From Geobacillus proteiniphilus (GTDB taxonomy: Bacteria > Bacillota > Bacilli > Bacillales > Anoxybacillaceae), in contig NZ_MQMG01000014.1 of the NCBI RefSeq assembly GCF_001908025.1, positions 1 through 60,318 of the forward strand: a stretch of 60,318 nucleotides of DNA, read 5' to 3'. This document shows, in pieces, positions 1 to 7,762 of the stretch (its first letter is position 1; each line of letters begins with the position of its first letter). Under the pieces are notes generated by a model. It worked only from the letters and a program-made list of their open reading frames with translations, searched no databases and was not told where the DNA came from. The translations under genes were made by a program, and so were the position numbers.

Positions 1-36
1 AAATAATAAAATAAAAAATAGGTTGGTGTTGGCCTT

Positions 37-969
37 ATGAAATCAATGGAGAAACCGTTATACGGCGGCCAAGCGGTCGTTGAAGGGGTGATGTTTGCCG
101 GCAAGACGCACTCAGTCACCGCTATTCGCCGCCATGATGGGACGATTGACTATTTTACGCTGCCTCGCCGCAGCCATCCGACGCTGGCTGCCCTGAAGAA
201 AATTCCGTTTGTCCGCGGCATTGTCGCCATTATTGAAGCGAGTGCGAACGGGGCCAAGCATTTGCAGTTTGCCAGCGAACAATATGAGGCGTCCTCGGAC
301 GAAAAACAGGCCGCCGAAGAAAGCCGCTCCAAATTCGGGCTGATTCTCGGCGCCGCCGTCATCGGCGTGCTATCGTTTTTATTCGCCAAAACCATTTTTA
401 CGCTCGTTCCGGCGCTCGCCGCCGACGCCTTTAAACCGCTCGTACCGGGGAAAATGGGGCAAATTTTGCTTGAAGGAGCCTTTAAGCTTGCTCTTTTGCT
501 CGGCTACATTTACTTTATTTCGTTGACGCCGCTTGTTAGGCGCGTGTTCCAATACCACGGGGCGGAACATAAAGTCATCAACGCCTTTGAAGCGGGGTGG
601 CCGCTCACTGTTGAGCACGTCCAGCGCGCCTCGCGCCTTCACTACCGATGCGGCAGCAGCTTCATTTTATTTACTGTCATTATCAGCTTATTCCTTTATT
701 TGTTCGTGCCGACGGATCCGCTTTGGCTGCGAATCGCAAACAGGCTCGCCTTAATTCCTGTCGTGCTTGGCGTTTCGTTTGAAGTCTTGCAGTTTACAAA
801 TAAATTGAGGGATATTCCGCTGCTAAGCTGGCTTGGCTATCCCGGGCTATGGCTGCAGCGGTTGACGACAAAAGAACCGGACGATGACCAAGTGGAAGTG
901 GCCATCGCCTCGTTTCAGCGGCTTCTCCATTTGGAAGCGGAAGCCGAAAGGAAACAAGCGGTGCAGTAA
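37..969 (+). CDS. yqhQ: YqhQ, DUF1385 family membrane protein
   Basis: A 310-residue protein that opens with a YGGQAVVEGVMF stretch, the hallmark of the DUF1385/YqhQ family. Hydrophobic segments lie at about residues 105-135 and 145-170, with two more between about 205 and 250. A conserved YHGAEHKVINAFE motif sits near residue 175 and an RCGSSF motif near 200. The biochemical function of the family is not established. The start is uncertain: no strong ribosome binding site precedes the ATG at 37, and the ATG nine bases later would give a protein beginning MEKPLYGG. It is co-directional with yqhP, 22 bases downstream, as in B. subtilis. The family call is firm; the role is unknown. Confidence 0.9.
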   Translation: MKSMEKPLYGGQAVVEGVMFAGKTHSVTAIRRHDGTIDYFTLPRRSHPTLAALKKIPFVRGIVAIIEASANGAKHLQFASEQYEASSDEKQAAEESRSKFGLILGAAVIGVLSFLFAKTIFTLVPALAADAFKPLVPGKMGQILLEGAFKLALLLGYIYFISLTPLVRRVFQYHGAEHKVINAFEAGWPLTVEHVQRASRLHYRCGSSFILFTVIISLFLYLFVPTDPLWLRIANRLALIPVVLGVSFEVLQFTNKLRDIPLLSWLGYPGLWLQRLTTKEPDDDQVEVAIASFQRLLHLEAEAERKQAVQ

Positions 970-991
970 TCGATCAAAGGGGGTGGACTCA

Positions 992-1348
992 TTGCGGCGC
1001 CGGGCCATTCATCCGCTTGTCGGGCTTATGATTTTGCTTGGAACGCTTGGCATTGTCTATACCCTTTTTGCCCATCCGACAGTGCTGTTCCGCCAGCTGT
1101 TGTTTGTCGCGCTGTTTTTAGCCGCCATTTATCTCTTCTACCGGTTCATATACCAACGCCGCACCGATAAAGATCGGTTATCGTATTTAAAGGCGGTGCG
1201 GCAGTCGAAAAAGCTCCATCCCCGCTCCGGGCGCAAACAAGCAAAGCCGGCGAAACTGAAGCGGCCGCTGAAAAAACGGACGGCCATTCCGCACTTGACC
1301 GTGATCGAGGGCAAAAAAGGCAAAAAAAAGAATCGAGCTTCGTTTTAG
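992..1348 (+). CDS. yqhP: YqhP, SA1362-like small membrane protein
   Basis: A 118-residue protein. I place the start at a TTG preceded by AAAGGGGGTGG, because the open frame upstream overlaps yqhQ and has no ribosome binding site. Two hydrophobic helices occupy about residues 8-25 and 30-48. A very basic tail rich in Lys, Arg and Pro follows, ending GKKGKKKNRASF. The position directly after yqhQ matches B. subtilis yqhP. No catalytic motif is visible and no function is known. The 5' arm of the transcription terminator lies within the last codons of the gene. Confidence 0.8.
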   Translation: MRRRAIHPLVGLMILLGTLGIVYTLFAHPTVLFRQLLFVALFLAAIYLFYRFIYQRRTDKDRLSYLKAVRQSKKLHPRSGRKQAKPAKLKRPLKKRTAIPHLTVIEGKKGKKKNRASF

Positions 1349-1363
1349 CTTGATTCTTTTTTG
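1328..1363 (+). terminator. Rho-independent terminator of yqhQ-yqhP
   Basis: An 11-bp stem, AAGAATCGAGC with GCTTGATTCTT (one G-U pair), is followed by a T run. Its left arm is the coding end of yqhP. Confidence 0.8.
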
Positions 1364-1426
1364 TTTGCCCCCGCCGTTCATCTAAAAATCGTCGGCAGAG
1401 GTGTGCCATATATGCCGCTTTCCTGT

Positions 1427-2308
1427 CTAGTACACCCATTGTCGCAAAAACTGCCGCGTCCGCTCGCGTCCGTAATCGATCAGGCGCCGGCGTGCTTCCG
1501 GATCAATGGAAAATTCGGTGGAAATGACGTTGTCCACTGGCAAAAAGACGATGTTTTTTTCATGGCGGCGCGAAATGTAGCGGGCATCATGGGCCTCCTT
1601 CATCGCCGCAAACAGCGCTTCATACAAGTCGAGGGCATTGGCGATGATTCGTTTCGGCCGCTCGCCTGGCTTCGGGCTTAGTTGAACGCCGAGCACCGGC
1701 CGTTTTTTCTTCTTTTCCTCATCAAACAAAAACAGCGGAAAATTGCTCAACACCCCGCCGTCGACGATGAGGGATACACCGTTTCGCCCGCGGAGGCGGA
1801 CCGGCTCAAAGAAATAAGGAATGCTGATGCTCATCCGCACCGCCTTGGCGATGGAAAACGACCCAGGGTCAATGCCGTATATGGCTAAATCATCCGGCAG
1901 CACGACGATGCGCCCGTTCGTCACGTCGGAAGCGACGATATACAAACTGCCGGCCGGCACATCTTGAAACGTCCGCACGCCGCGGGCGGCGAGCGCCGCC
2001 TCGAGCCACCGCTCAAACGCCTTTCCTTGATACAGCCCAAGATGCCAATACAGGCGCACCCATTTCCAAAGCGGAAACGGAATCCATAGCGGCCGTTCAT
2101 CCAAAAACTGCTCCAACTCCAACTCCTCAAGCAGTCGGGCGATGTCGCGGGCGCTGTAGCCCGCCGCCAACAGCGCCGAAAGCAGCGATCCCGCGCTCGT
2201 TCCGGCGAGCCGCTTCCAGCGCAGCCCTTTTTCCTCAATCGCTTCGTACGCCCCAAGCAACGCAAACCCTTTCACCCCGCCGCCGGAAAAGACGATGTCA
2301 ATGTCCAC
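1427..2308 (-). CDS. yqhO: Patatin-like phospholipase family protein YqhO
   Basis: A 293-residue patatin-domain protein, presumably a lipid acyl hydrolase with a Ser-Asp dyad. The oxyanion-hole motif GGGVKG is near residue 10, the nucleophile elbow GTSAGS near 40, and the catalytic Asp lies in a DGG motif near residue 187. I chose the GTG at 2308 because AAAGGGGAGG precedes it at normal spacing; a longer reading frame upstream has no such signal. It lies next to mntR on the same strand, as in B. subtilis. The natural substrate is unknown. Confidence 0.87.
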   Translation of the reverse strand: MDIDIVFSGGGVKGFALLGAYEAIEEKGLRWKRLAGTSAGSLLSALLAAGYSARDIARLLEELELEQFLDERPLWIPFPLWKWVRLYWHLGLYQGKAFERWLEAALAARGVRTFQDVPAGSLYIVASDVTNGRIVVLPDDLAIYGIDPGSFSIAKAVRMSISIPYFFEPVRLRGRNGVSLIVDGGVLSNFPLFLFDEEKKKKRPVLGVQLSPKPGERPKRIIANALDLYEALFAAMKEAHDARYISRRHEKNIVFLPVDNVISTEFSIDPEARRRLIDYGRERTRQFLRQWVY

Positions 2309-2381
2309 CGCTGCCTCCCCTTTCTCGCTCTTTATACATATGTAAGAGAAAGAAGCGGCGTTTAGTACGGCAAACAAAAAA

Positions 2382-2402
2382 GAGCAAGCCTCAGCTTACT
2401 CT
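2382..2402 (-). terminator. Terminator of mntR
   Basis: On the minus strand GAGTAAGC, a TGAG loop and GCTTGCTC are followed by TTTTTT. The stem overlaps the mntR stop codon. Confidence 0.7.
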
Positions 2403-2821
2403 CCTTGTTCATTGCGCTTTTGGACATCGCGCAGCGCTTCAAGGCGGCGTTCGTCCTCTTGAAAATATTGCACCAAATCACCGATCCGGTCGATGGCGTT
2501 CCAGCTCAAATGGTGTTCAATCCCTTCCACGTCGCGGTAAATGTTTTCTTCGCTGACACCGATCAAACGGAGAAACTGCTCAAGCAGCTCATGGCGGTAG
2601 ACGAGCCGCTGGCCGATTTTTCTTCCTTTTGGCGTCAAGACGAGTCCGCGGTATTTCTCATACACTAAATACTCATCTTTATCGAGCTTTTGCACCATTT
2701 TCGTCACCGAGGAGGGATGGACGGACAACGCTTCAGCGATGTCAGAGACGCGGGCATAGCCCTTTTCTTCAATCAAAATGTAAATTTGCTCAATATAATC
2801 TTCCATGCTTGGTGTCGGCAA
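2396..2821 (-). CDS. mntR: Manganese-responsive transcriptional regulator MntR
   Basis: A 141-residue DtxR-family regulator that represses manganese importers when Mn is plentiful. The start is a TTG giving a protein beginning (M)[13 protein letters not shown], the exact beginning of B. subtilis MntR, with GGGAGGGG upstream. The winged helix-turn-helix is at about residues 20-60 ([19 protein letters not shown]). Metal ligands known from B. subtilis MntR are present: Asp8, Glu11, the His in RHELLEQ and the Glu/Glu/His of the EGIEHH segment. The gene is monocistronic, ending in its own hairpin. No Mn transporter lies in this window, so its targets are elsewhere. Confidence 0.95.
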   Translation of the reverse strand: MPTPSMEDYIEQIYILIEEKGYARVSDIAEALSVHPSSVTKMVQKLDKDEYLVYEKYRGLVLTPKGRKIGQRLVYRHELLEQFLRLIGVSEENIYRDVEGIEHHLSWNAIDRIGDLVQYFQEDERRLEALRDVQKRNEQGE

Positions 2822-2918
2822 CGTTTGTCCCCTCCCATCACGTTTGTCTGCCGCAGACAAGTGCAGCGGCCGTCAGCATCTCTCATGAAACAGGCGTGTT
2901 GATGAACCAATAAAAACG

Positions 2919-3085
2919 ATATAGATGCAATTTGAAGCTTTAACATTTGCAGCTTTTACCGAGCATTTGATCGACTGTCACGCCTTGGCGTGATGGAGAA
3001 GCCTACAGCTTGCCCTCGACAGTCGAAAAATGGATAAGCGACTTTTCCGTCAAGGATATGTTAAACGTTTTCGTTGCATCTATAT
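2919..3085. repeat. Dispersed inverted-repeat element, copy 1 (MITE-like)
   Basis: The 167-bp element is bounded by imperfect terminal inverted repeats: ATATAGATGCAA at 2919-2930 mirrors TTGCATCTATAT at 3074-3085, and a TTTAACAT-type match lies further in on both sides. The interior can fold through CGACTGTC (about 2973) and GACAGTCG (about 3019). The segment containing ATTTGATCGACTGTC recurs in reverse orientation in the copy at 57561-57772. It encodes nothing that I recognise. It lies in the gap upstream of mntR. Confidence 0.6.
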
Positions 3086-3099
3086 AGATGAGAAAGCTC

Positions 3100-3535
3100 T
3101 ATTTTCAGCTTTTCTGCCGCAGTCGGCCGCCTAGGCAAACAAAAAATAGCAATCAATCCCATTATACCATGATGGGGATATTACGTAAAATACTGCACCT
3201 GAGCCGATGGAAAAAAGCGAGCAATACCTTTCCGAGCGGATACGACAACGCCTCCGGCTCGAAATACACAAGCTTGGGCACAAACGGTTTCATCGTTTCC
3301 CCCCATTTCGTCCATCTTTATGGTTAGTATGGACGGGAACGGGGGAGTCGTTATCTTACTTTATTTGGAATTCTTTTTTCGTCTCATTGTCGCTCCTCAT
3401 CCACATCCATCCGCCTCCCAGCGAAACCAGCGGGCATGGCCGTCGGTTTCAGCAACGATTTGCCGGCATTCTCGGCCATTGATCATGTTCCAACATACTG
3501 ATTTCCTTTCAAAACATTCGCACACCTTTGAGATT
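3100..3535. other. Intergenic stretch without a recognisable gene
   Basis: There is no supported gene between the inverted-repeat element and the promoter at 3540. A short peptide starting at 3207 (MEKSEQYLSERIRQRL...) would continue into a neighbouring frame as LGTNGFIVSPHFVHLY. This hints at a decayed coding sequence, but there is no ribosome binding site and no family match I can name. Confidence 0.35.
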
Positions 3536-3539
3536 CGTC

Positions 3540-3568
3540 ATGACACCTAGTGGACGCAATGATATAAT
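3540..3568 (+). promoter_or_regulatory. Probable sigma-A promoter for the coiled-coil gene
   Basis: ATGACA, a 17-bp spacer, then a perfect TATAAT; the start codon follows 29 bp downstream. Confidence 0.5.
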
Positions 3569-3597
3569 AAAATTAAACCGAAGGGGGGATATGAGAA

Positions 3598-3996
3598 ATG
3601 TCTCACGAACTTGTCGAATTGCTTCGCTCGGTTCTGAAAGAGGAGTTGCAGCCCATTCATGAACGTCTCGACCGCCTAGAAGCCGGACAGCAACGCCTCG
3701 AAGAACGACAACAACGCCTCGAAGAACGACAACAACGCCTCGAAGAACGACAACAGCGCCTCGAAGAACAGCAACAACGCCTCGAGGAAAAGTTGGATCA
3801 TTTCATCATCGAGACGCGCAGCCATTTCAAAAAAATTGAGGACGAGCTGGCCGACCATCGGCGCATGTTCGAGATATTGTCACATGATTGGCGCAACGCG
3901 AACATTGCGATTGAATATTTAAACCATAAGATCGGCCAGCACGATCTGGAAATTTATCAACTAAAAAAGCGGCTCGAACTCCAAGAAACAAAGTAA
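3598..3996 (+). CDS. Heptad-repeat coiled-coil protein of unknown function
   Basis: A 132-residue, highly charged protein with a strong site (AAGGGGGG) upstream. Residues about 10-75 are almost continuous coiled coil, built from near-identical QQRLEER heptads encoded by a 21-bp tandem repeat. The flanks (RLDRLEAG before, KLDHFIIETRSHFKKIEDELADHRRMFEIL after) keep the heptad rhythm. The C-terminal part (about 85-132) is predicted helical. It has no signal peptide, membrane segment or enzymatic motif. It resembles short coiled-coil proteins common in Geobacillus. It has its own promoter and lies in a stretch absent from the B. subtilis arrangement. Function not recognised. Confidence 0.8.
   Translation: MSHELVELLRSVLKEELQPIHERLDRLEAGQQRLEERQQRLEERQQRLEERQQRLEEQQQRLEEKLDHFIIETRSHFKKIEDELADHRRMFEILSHDWRNANIAIEYLNHKIGQHDLEIYQLKKRLELQETK
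3691..3795. repeat. 21-bp in-frame tandem repeat, five units
   Basis: Units begin at 3691, 3712, 3733, 3754 and 3775. The first three are identical 21-mers beginning CAACGCCTCGAAGAA; the fourth and fifth carry a few substitutions. Each unit encodes one heptad (QRLEERQ), so copy number can change without breaking the frame. Confidence 0.95.
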
Positions 3997-4035
3997 AAGC
4001 GCATGCCCCATGATCGGCGCATACGCTCGAACCGC

Positions 4036-5448
4036 TTATCCCCGCTTGCGAATGCGGAAATTGTCTTCTAACAGCACCCAGTTTTCCGGATACGGATACC
4101 CGAGCACCCAGTAGCTGATCCCGCGCAATCCGTATTCTTTCACCAATTCAAATTTCGCCAACGCGCTGCGGGCGTCTTCAAACCATACTTCGTGCTGACG
4201 CCCTTGTTCGTCCGTGTAGCGGTAAAACGGCGAAGCCGCCGCCGCATCGTATTGGATGGACGCCCCGTAGCGAATGGCGCGCTCTAGCGCCTCTTTCGGA
4301 CTGAACGTTTCCGCCTCTTGCCCTTGCACGTGCGGCAGCACCCAGTCGCGGGCATAAATTTGAAACCCCATCATGATTTTGCTACGCGGAATGGCTGTCA
4401 CCGCATAATCGAGCACGCGCCGAATTTGATTCACCGGCGAAATGGCTTGCGGCGGCCCAAACCGGTAGCCCCACTCATAGGTCATAAGGACAACAAAATC
4501 GGCGATGCGTCCGTGGGCTGGGTAGTCGTGCGCTTCGTACAGCAGCCCTTTTTGTTCAGCGCTTATTTTGGGCGCCAGCGACGTCGATAAAACATACCCT
4601 TCGGCGTGAAGCCGGTTGGCCGCCCGCTGCAAAAACTCGTTATACCGCTTGCGGTCGGACGGATAGACATTTTCAAAATCGACATTCAACGCGCGGTACC
4701 CTTTTGCTCGCATTACTTGAATGACGTTGTCAAGCAATCGCGTTTGCAGCGCAACGTCGGCCAGAATCGTCTGCGCCAGCCTCGAGCCCGGGTCTTGGTA
4801 CGTAAAGTTCGTGATCGTCATCATCGGCACGACACGGGCGGCATAAGCCGCCTGAATGAATGCCGTATCATTGATCGGATTGAGCCCGCCATCGGCGCGG
4901 ATCGTGTAGGCGAATGGCGCGGCATATGTCAAATGGCGGCCGACTTCGCGCACTTGCTCCGCTCCTTTCTCCCCTTGGTCCACCGTAAATGCGTTCACCT
5001 CGATGAGCGGCTTCGCCGGCGGGATGATGAGCCGCTGTCCGGGGACGATCATATTGGGATCGGCGATTGGATTGAACTCAATGATTTGCTGGACGCTGAC
5101 CTGGTAGGTGGCGGCAATTTGCCCTAACGTTTCCCCGGGGCGCACCGTATGAAGGCGAGCCGGGATCAATAGCACAGCGCCTGGATAAATGAGCGCCGGG
5201 TTGGCGACTCGGTTCGCCTGCACGATGGCTTCAACCGCCACTCCGTACTGACGGGCGATTTGCCATAACGTTTCCCCTTTGCGGACCGTATGGTATCGAT
5301 ACGGCACCGGAATGACAACCGCCTGCCCAACAGCGAGCCGGTTCGGGTCGCTCAGTTCATTGGCGGCGACAATCCGCTCGAGTGGAACGCCGTAGCGCTG
5401 AGCCAACTGCCAAAGCGTCTCCCCGCGTTGGACGACATGAACAATCAT
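4036..5448 (-). CDS. LysM-repeat glycoside hydrolase family 18 protein (SleL/YaaH type)
   Basis: A 470-residue protein with three LysM domains at about residues 2-47, 50-95 and 97-141 (HVVQRGETLWQLAQRYGV, HTVRKGETLWQIARQYGV, HTVRPGETLGQIAATYQV). These bind peptidoglycan. A GH18 TIM barrel at about 150-470 has the acidic motif NVDFENV near residue 265, whose Glu is the usual catalytic acid. B. subtilis YaaH and B. cereus SleL share this arrangement and act on spore cortex fragments during germination. There is no signal peptide, as is typical of those spore-coat enzymes. The start ATG follows GAAAGGGGGAGC. Role inferred from architecture; three LysM domains are one more than in B. subtilis YaaH. 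Confidence 0.88.
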   Translation of the reverse strand: MIVHVVQRGETLWQLAQRYGVPLERIVAANELSDPNRLAVGQAVVIPVPYRYHTVRKGETLWQIARQYGVAVEAIVQANRVANPALIYPGAVLLIPARLHTVRPGETLGQIAATYQVSVQQIIEFNPIADPNMIVPGQRLIIPPAKPLIEVNAFTVDQGEKGAEQVREVGRHLTYAAPFAYTIRADGGLNPINDTAFIQAAYAARVVPMMTITNFTYQDPGSRLAQTILADVALQTRLLDNVIQVMRAKGYRALNVDFENVYPSDRKRYNEFLQRAANRLHAEGYVLSTSLAPKISAEQKGLLYEAHDYPAHGRIADFVVLMTYEWGYRFGPPQAISPVNQIRRVLDYAVTAIPRSKIMMGFQIYARDWVLPHVQGQEAETFSPKEALERAIRYGASIQYDAAAASPFYRYTDEQGRQHEVWFEDARSALAKFELVKEYGLRGISYWVLGYPYPENWVLLEDNFRIRKRG

Positions 5449-5513
5449 GACGCTCCCCCTTTCGTTCCCTCCTTTTACCACTATATTTTTGCTTTTGCCT
5501 TTTATGTAAAAAA

Positions 5514-5545
5514 AAACGCCGGTTCCTCTACGGAAACCAGCGTTT
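5514..5545 (-). terminator. Terminator of nrdJ
   Basis: A stem pairing AAACGCTGGTTTCC-like and GGAACCGGCGTTT-like arms is followed, on the minus strand, by a run of nine T. It lies 29 bp after the nrdJ stop. Confidence 0.8.
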
Positions 5546-5573
5546 CATCCATCCAAACCCATCCGTATCGCCA

Positions 5574-7361
5574 TTACAGGCCGCACTTCAGCTGCGCGCC
5601 GCAGCTTGTGCACGTGTTGCAACCGCCGATCTCTTCGATCGTCCCTTCGCGGCAAATCGGGCAAATATTGCCGATTTCGGAACCGATTGTCACATCGGTG
5701 GCGCGCACATCTTGAATCGTATCAACGAGCACGACGGGGCGTTTCGTTTCTTTTTCTTCGAGTTCCTCCGGAAGCAATTCGAGCTGCTCCTCGATCTGAT
5801 TCTCCTCAGCCTTTAACGTCAACACTTGCGCATCGCGGCTGCCGTCGACATAGACGGTTCCGCCTTTCGCACCGCAGCGCCATAAACGCTCGTACACTTT
5901 TTGCACTTGCTCGACGGTGTAGCCCTTTGGCGCGTTGACCGTTTTCGACAAGCTCGAGTCGACCCAGCGCTGAATGATGCACTGCACATCGGCGTGCGCT
6001 TCCGGCGGCAAGTCCATCGCCGTCACAAACCAAGGCGGCAAGTGGTTCGGGTCGGCTTCCGGGTGTTTGTCCAAATATTCTTGGACGATGTCCGCTTTCA
6101 CTTCGATAAATTTGCCCAAGCGCCCGCTCCGGTAGTACGAGAACGAGAAGTACGGCTCAAGCCCGGTTGAGACGCCGACCATCGTTCCCGTCGATCCTGT
6201 CGGCGCCACCGTCAGCAAGTGCGAGTTGCGGATGCCGTATTTCAAAATATCTTGACGAATATCTTCCGGCATCCGTTTCATATAGCCGGTGTTGATGAAC
6301 GCTTCACGCAGCTTGCGCGTCTCTTCCTCCGTTTCGCCGACAAGAAACGGGAAGCTGCCTTTTTCTTTCGCCAGCTCGATCGATGCCCGGTATGCGGTCG
6401 TGGCGATCGTGCGGAACAGCTCATCGACGAGCTGGTTTCCTTCCTCAGAGCCGTATGCTTTTTCGCAGTAAATGAGCAAGTCTGCAAGCCCCATGACGCC
6501 AAGGCCGATGCGGCGCTCGCCGAGCGCTTGTTTTTTGTTTTCCTCAAGGAAGTACGGCGTGGCGTCAATGACGTTGTCTTGCATCCGCACCCCGATTTCG
6601 ACCGTGCGTTTCAGTTTTTCGTAGTCAATGACCTTCCGTTCTTTGTCCACCATGTTCGCCAAGTTAATGGCGGCCAGATTGCACACCGAATACGGTGCCA
6701 ACGGTTGTTCCCCGCACGGGTTGGTCGCAACGACTTTTTGCCCGTACGCGCGGGCGTTCGTCATTTCGTTGGCGTTGTCGATGAAGAAAATGCCCGGCTC
6801 GGCCGAATACGTCGCGCAAATGTTGATCAGCTTCCACAGTTCGCGGGCGCGGATTTTCCGGTAGACGCGGACACGATAGCCCATTTTCTCCCATTCGCGT
6901 ACATCGCCGACTTCATGCCATTTTTCGTTGTAAATGCGCATTTCCTCTTCGGAATAGGTTTCCACGTCCGGGAAGCGGAGCGCGTATTCTTCGTCCTTTT
7001 CGACCGCTTCCATGAACTCTTTCGTCAAGCAGACGGAAATGTTCGCACCGGTCAAAAAGTCTGGGTTGTGCACTGTATATGTACCGCCGGTGCGCAGTTT
7101 TTCTTCGGCGTCTTTGATGATTTCCTCAGTGAAACCGCCGTAGTCAGGCGCGTTCTTGTATCGGACGATCGCTTCGTACATCGCCCGCTCCCGCTCGGTG
7201 AGCGGCGTGAATTTCAGCTTGTCGCGCGCTGCTTTTTTGATGCCTTCGTCTTCCATATTTTCGAGCAGGTAGCGCAAAATGCGCGGGTTTTGCATTTTCG
7301 AGACGATGAATTCGATAATGTCCGGGTGCCAGTCGGCAAGCATAATCATTTGGGCGCCGCG
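5574..7361 (-). CDS. nrdJ: Class II ribonucleotide reductase NrdJ, exon 2
   Basis: Second exon (595 residues) of the adenosylcobalamin-dependent ribonucleotide reductase, which makes deoxyribonucleotides without needing oxygen. After splicing it begins RGAQMIMLADWHPDI directly after exon 1. It holds the finger-loop motif NPCGEQPLAPYSVCNLA with the thiyl-radical Cys, the phosphate-binding APTGSTG segment, and a C-terminal Cys-rich tail (CPICREG, CNTCTSCGAQLKCGL) of the kind that re-reduces the active site. Without splicing, a short in-frame extension would begin at 7376 inside the intron, but no ribosome binding site supports independent translation. Total spliced protein 857 residues. The transcript ends at the hairpin 5514-5545. 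Confidence 0.93.
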   Translation of the reverse strand, partial: RGAQMIMLADWHPDIIEFIVSKMQNPRILRYLLENMEDEGIKKAARDKLKFTPLTERERAMYEAIVRYKNAPDYGGFTEEIIKDAEEKLRTGGTYTVHNPDFLTGANISVCLTKEFMEAVEKDEEYALRFPDVETYSEEEMRIYNEKWHEVGDVREWEKMGYRVRVYRKIRARELWKLINICATYSAEPGIFFIDNANEMTNARAYGQKVVATNPCGEQPLAPYSVCNLAAINLANMVDKERKVIDYEKLKRTVEIGVRMQDNVIDATPYFLEENKKQALGERRIGLGVMGLADLLIYCEKAYGSEEGNQLVDELFRTIATTAYRASIELAKEKGSFPFLVGETEEETRKLREAFINTGYMKRMPEDIRQDILKYGIRNSHLLTVAPTGSTGTMVGVSTGLEPYFSFSYYRSGRLGKFIEVKADIVQEYLDKHPEADPNHLPPWFVTAMDLPPEAHADVQCIIQRWVDSSLSKTVNAPKGYTVEQVQKVYERLWRCGAKGGTVYVDGSRDAQVLTLKAEENQIEEQLELLPEELEEKETKRPVVLVDTIQDVRATDVTIGSEIGNICPICREGTIEEIGGCNTCTSCGAQLKCGL

Positions 7362-7762
7362 CACATTGTTACTCACTCGCTTTCACGAGTGGGCTAGGTC
7401 ATTTCTGCCTAGCTCTCCGCCTTTCGGTCGGAGATCAGACTATATCATCAGGGAAGAGAATGCTTCCCTGTCTCGCGCCTCGTAGCCCCGTCGCCGTAAG
7501 CTACGATTTACTCCTTCCATGGCCCTCTCCCCCCGAAACAACGTTCGTTATCCTCATTGTACCGAGGGCTGTAGGAAGTTTCAATAGTCGTTGAACCTTC
7601 ATCTCCGTTTCCAGAGATGCTTGGCTGCTGGTTGCCCATTGTTGCATCCAACTTGTTTTCCAACCGTCACGTCTGCCGTCGCCGGCTGCGTTGTGGTCAA
7701 GTTGGCTTTAGGGTGTTCCAGCAATTCGCGAGATTTTACTCCCGCCGTCTGGCGCCTCATCA
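7362..7762 (-). ncRNA. Group I self-splicing intron interrupting nrdJ
   Basis: The 401-nt intron lies between exon bases ...CTCCCGT (7763) and CGCGGCGCC... (7361). The 5' exon end CTCCCGT pairs with intron GCGGGAG (intron bases 18-24), giving a P1 helix with the canonical U-G pair at the splice site; the last intron base is G. Core elements are visible: a P-like AATTGCTGGAACACC, a Q-like GCAACCAGCAGCCAAGC, an R-like GTTCAACGACTATTGAA and an S-like GATATAGTCTGA. GACTAT (7584-7589) pairs with ATAGTC (7438-7443) to form P7. Three hairpins close the 3' part, one capped by GAAA. The layout resembles subgroup IA. It contains no homing-endonuclease gene, and its first codon in the exon frame is a stop. 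Confidence 0.93.

Noticed and set aside
6219-7397. A 392-residue plus-strand open frame
   Set aside because: It runs antisense through nrdJ exon 2, whose motifs are unmistakable; the frame is a high-GC shadow without a ribosome binding site.
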